Of a stretch of DNA of 57,251 bases, positions 56,405 through 57,251 are shown one piece after another. The DNA is taken from positions 867,001 through 924,251 of the forward strand of contig CAJNDS010000624.1 of the NCBI GenBank assembly GCA_905221605.1, read 5' to 3'. A program made the position numbers and the translations under genes. Below the pieces are notes generated by a model. The model did no database searches. It was not told the DNA's origin and worked only from the letters and a program-made list of their open reading frames with translations. The DNA is from Symbiodinium natans (lineage: Eukaryota > Sar > Dinophyceae > Suessiales > Symbiodiniaceae). Numbering within the stretch: position 1 is the stretch's first letter; the number at the start of each line of letters is the position of its first letter.

Positions 56405-57251
56405 AGGGGGAGGGAGGGGACGGTGGGGGGGGACTTTACGAAGCGCAGCCCAGAGGTCATGCACCCGTGACATTCGCAGCTGGTCCAAGCTGGTGCCACC
56501 TGGCGGCGTGGTTGCTGGCCACGACTACCGTGCCGGCTGGGTCCTCTGCTGTTTTCTGCGGGTAGCCGGCCACATGTCTTGGAGCTCATGTGGGGAATTA
56601 GTCTGGCACCCTTTAAGCTGACGCTGTGCTTGTGGCAACGGTCAATGGACCGCAACCGCTGTCTCGGTAGATCTTGGTAGAGTTGTCTGAACCTTCAAGC
56701 TTACATCTGTTTGTCGAAGCCTGGCGAGGCGTGGAGGGTGTCACCAGGGCTGTGCATTCGCTGGTACCGGACCGATGCCATGGGGGGAGGGATTTTGGTT
56801 GGGCAAAGGGGCCCTGACGGGTTAAGATGAATTCTGGTGACAGGAAGGCCGCCAACAATGAGACGTTTCAATGAACCATCCAAGCATTGCTTTGAGCGCA
56901 GCAACTGCGTACGGTGAGGAGACAGCCACTCTGCACTTGGGGCCGCACATGGTGTGGTGGTGGCGGGTGCCGAATGGCCCGGACGTCTGAGCCTTTCCGG
57001 GTGCAGTGCCCACTCCGGTTTCGCGGTGCTGCGGTGCTATTTTCAAAGTTTTTAAGCGATTAGAGGTCAGCGCAGAGCCAAAGAGTAGCTTTGCCGCCGA
57101 TAGTGCTTGCTTGTGCTTGCAGGCGGTAGCAGCAAAAAAGCAAACAGAGCTACCTTTGTGGGAACAAGACCAAAAGTGATCTCGGAAACTTGAGAAGTTG
57201 ACTCCCACAGAGCCAGGCGCCGCGCAGACAACGCAGTCGAAGTCGCGGCCT

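Larger units (their letters stand above)
53993..57251. other. Right end: telomere-like tracts, a hairpin, no recognised gene
   Basis: Apart from the telomere-like tracts at 54.17-54.43 kb and the hairpin at 56.28-56.40 kb, listed separately, this end shows only short frames on both strands with no family resemblance. A C-run at 54833-54842 and G-runs at 56405-56435 are simple sequence. Confidence 0.4.

Overview
The window looks like nuclear DNA of a dinoflagellate, most likely a Symbiodiniaceae-type or related genome. This is inferred from gene structure, not from a search. The recognisable genes are all on the + strand and are cut into very small exons, mostly 27-80 nt. Many introns start with GC or GA instead of GT, and exons usually start with G after the AG acceptor. 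There are also degenerate TTTAGGG-type tracts, abundant microsatellites, and long stretches with no recognisable coding content. No bacterial operon, rRNA, tRNA or CRISPR array was found.

From left to right: (1) about 0.5-4.8 kb carries exons of a class-3 (diacylglycerol-type) lipase with a GHSLGAG nucleophile elbow. (2) About 4.8-12.2 kb has no recognised family, a 380-bp pyrimidine tract, and some coiled-coil-like fragments. (3) About 12.2-44.6 kb is one giant split gene for an M16 (inverted zincin, YOL098C/SDD3-like) metallopeptidase. About 30 short exons are colinear with the family from the N-terminal TGLRV segment through the HXXEH site to the C-terminal LPLFD segment. (4) Inside one roughly 6.5-kb intron of that gene, on the same strand, lies a second gene at 29,958-34,241. 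It encodes a two-pore-domain potassium channel (filters TIGYGD and VGFGD) with a C-terminal pair of EF-hands. (5) 44.6-53.0 kb is mostly repeats and unassigned sequence. (6) 53,069-53,992 is an intronless gene for a probable secreted protein with two eight-cysteine modules. (7) The right end holds telomere-like tracts and a 129-nt imperfect hairpin.

The peptidase and channel assignments rest on exon phases that join correctly at nearly every proposed splice site and restore family motifs such as HXXEH, the K+ filters and canonical EF loops. The functional links between genes are unknown. The main points of interest are the nested channel gene, the GC/GA-donor microexon architecture, a minisatellite family present at three sites, an inverted field of short palindromes around a telomere-like tract, and the Cys-rich secreted protein.
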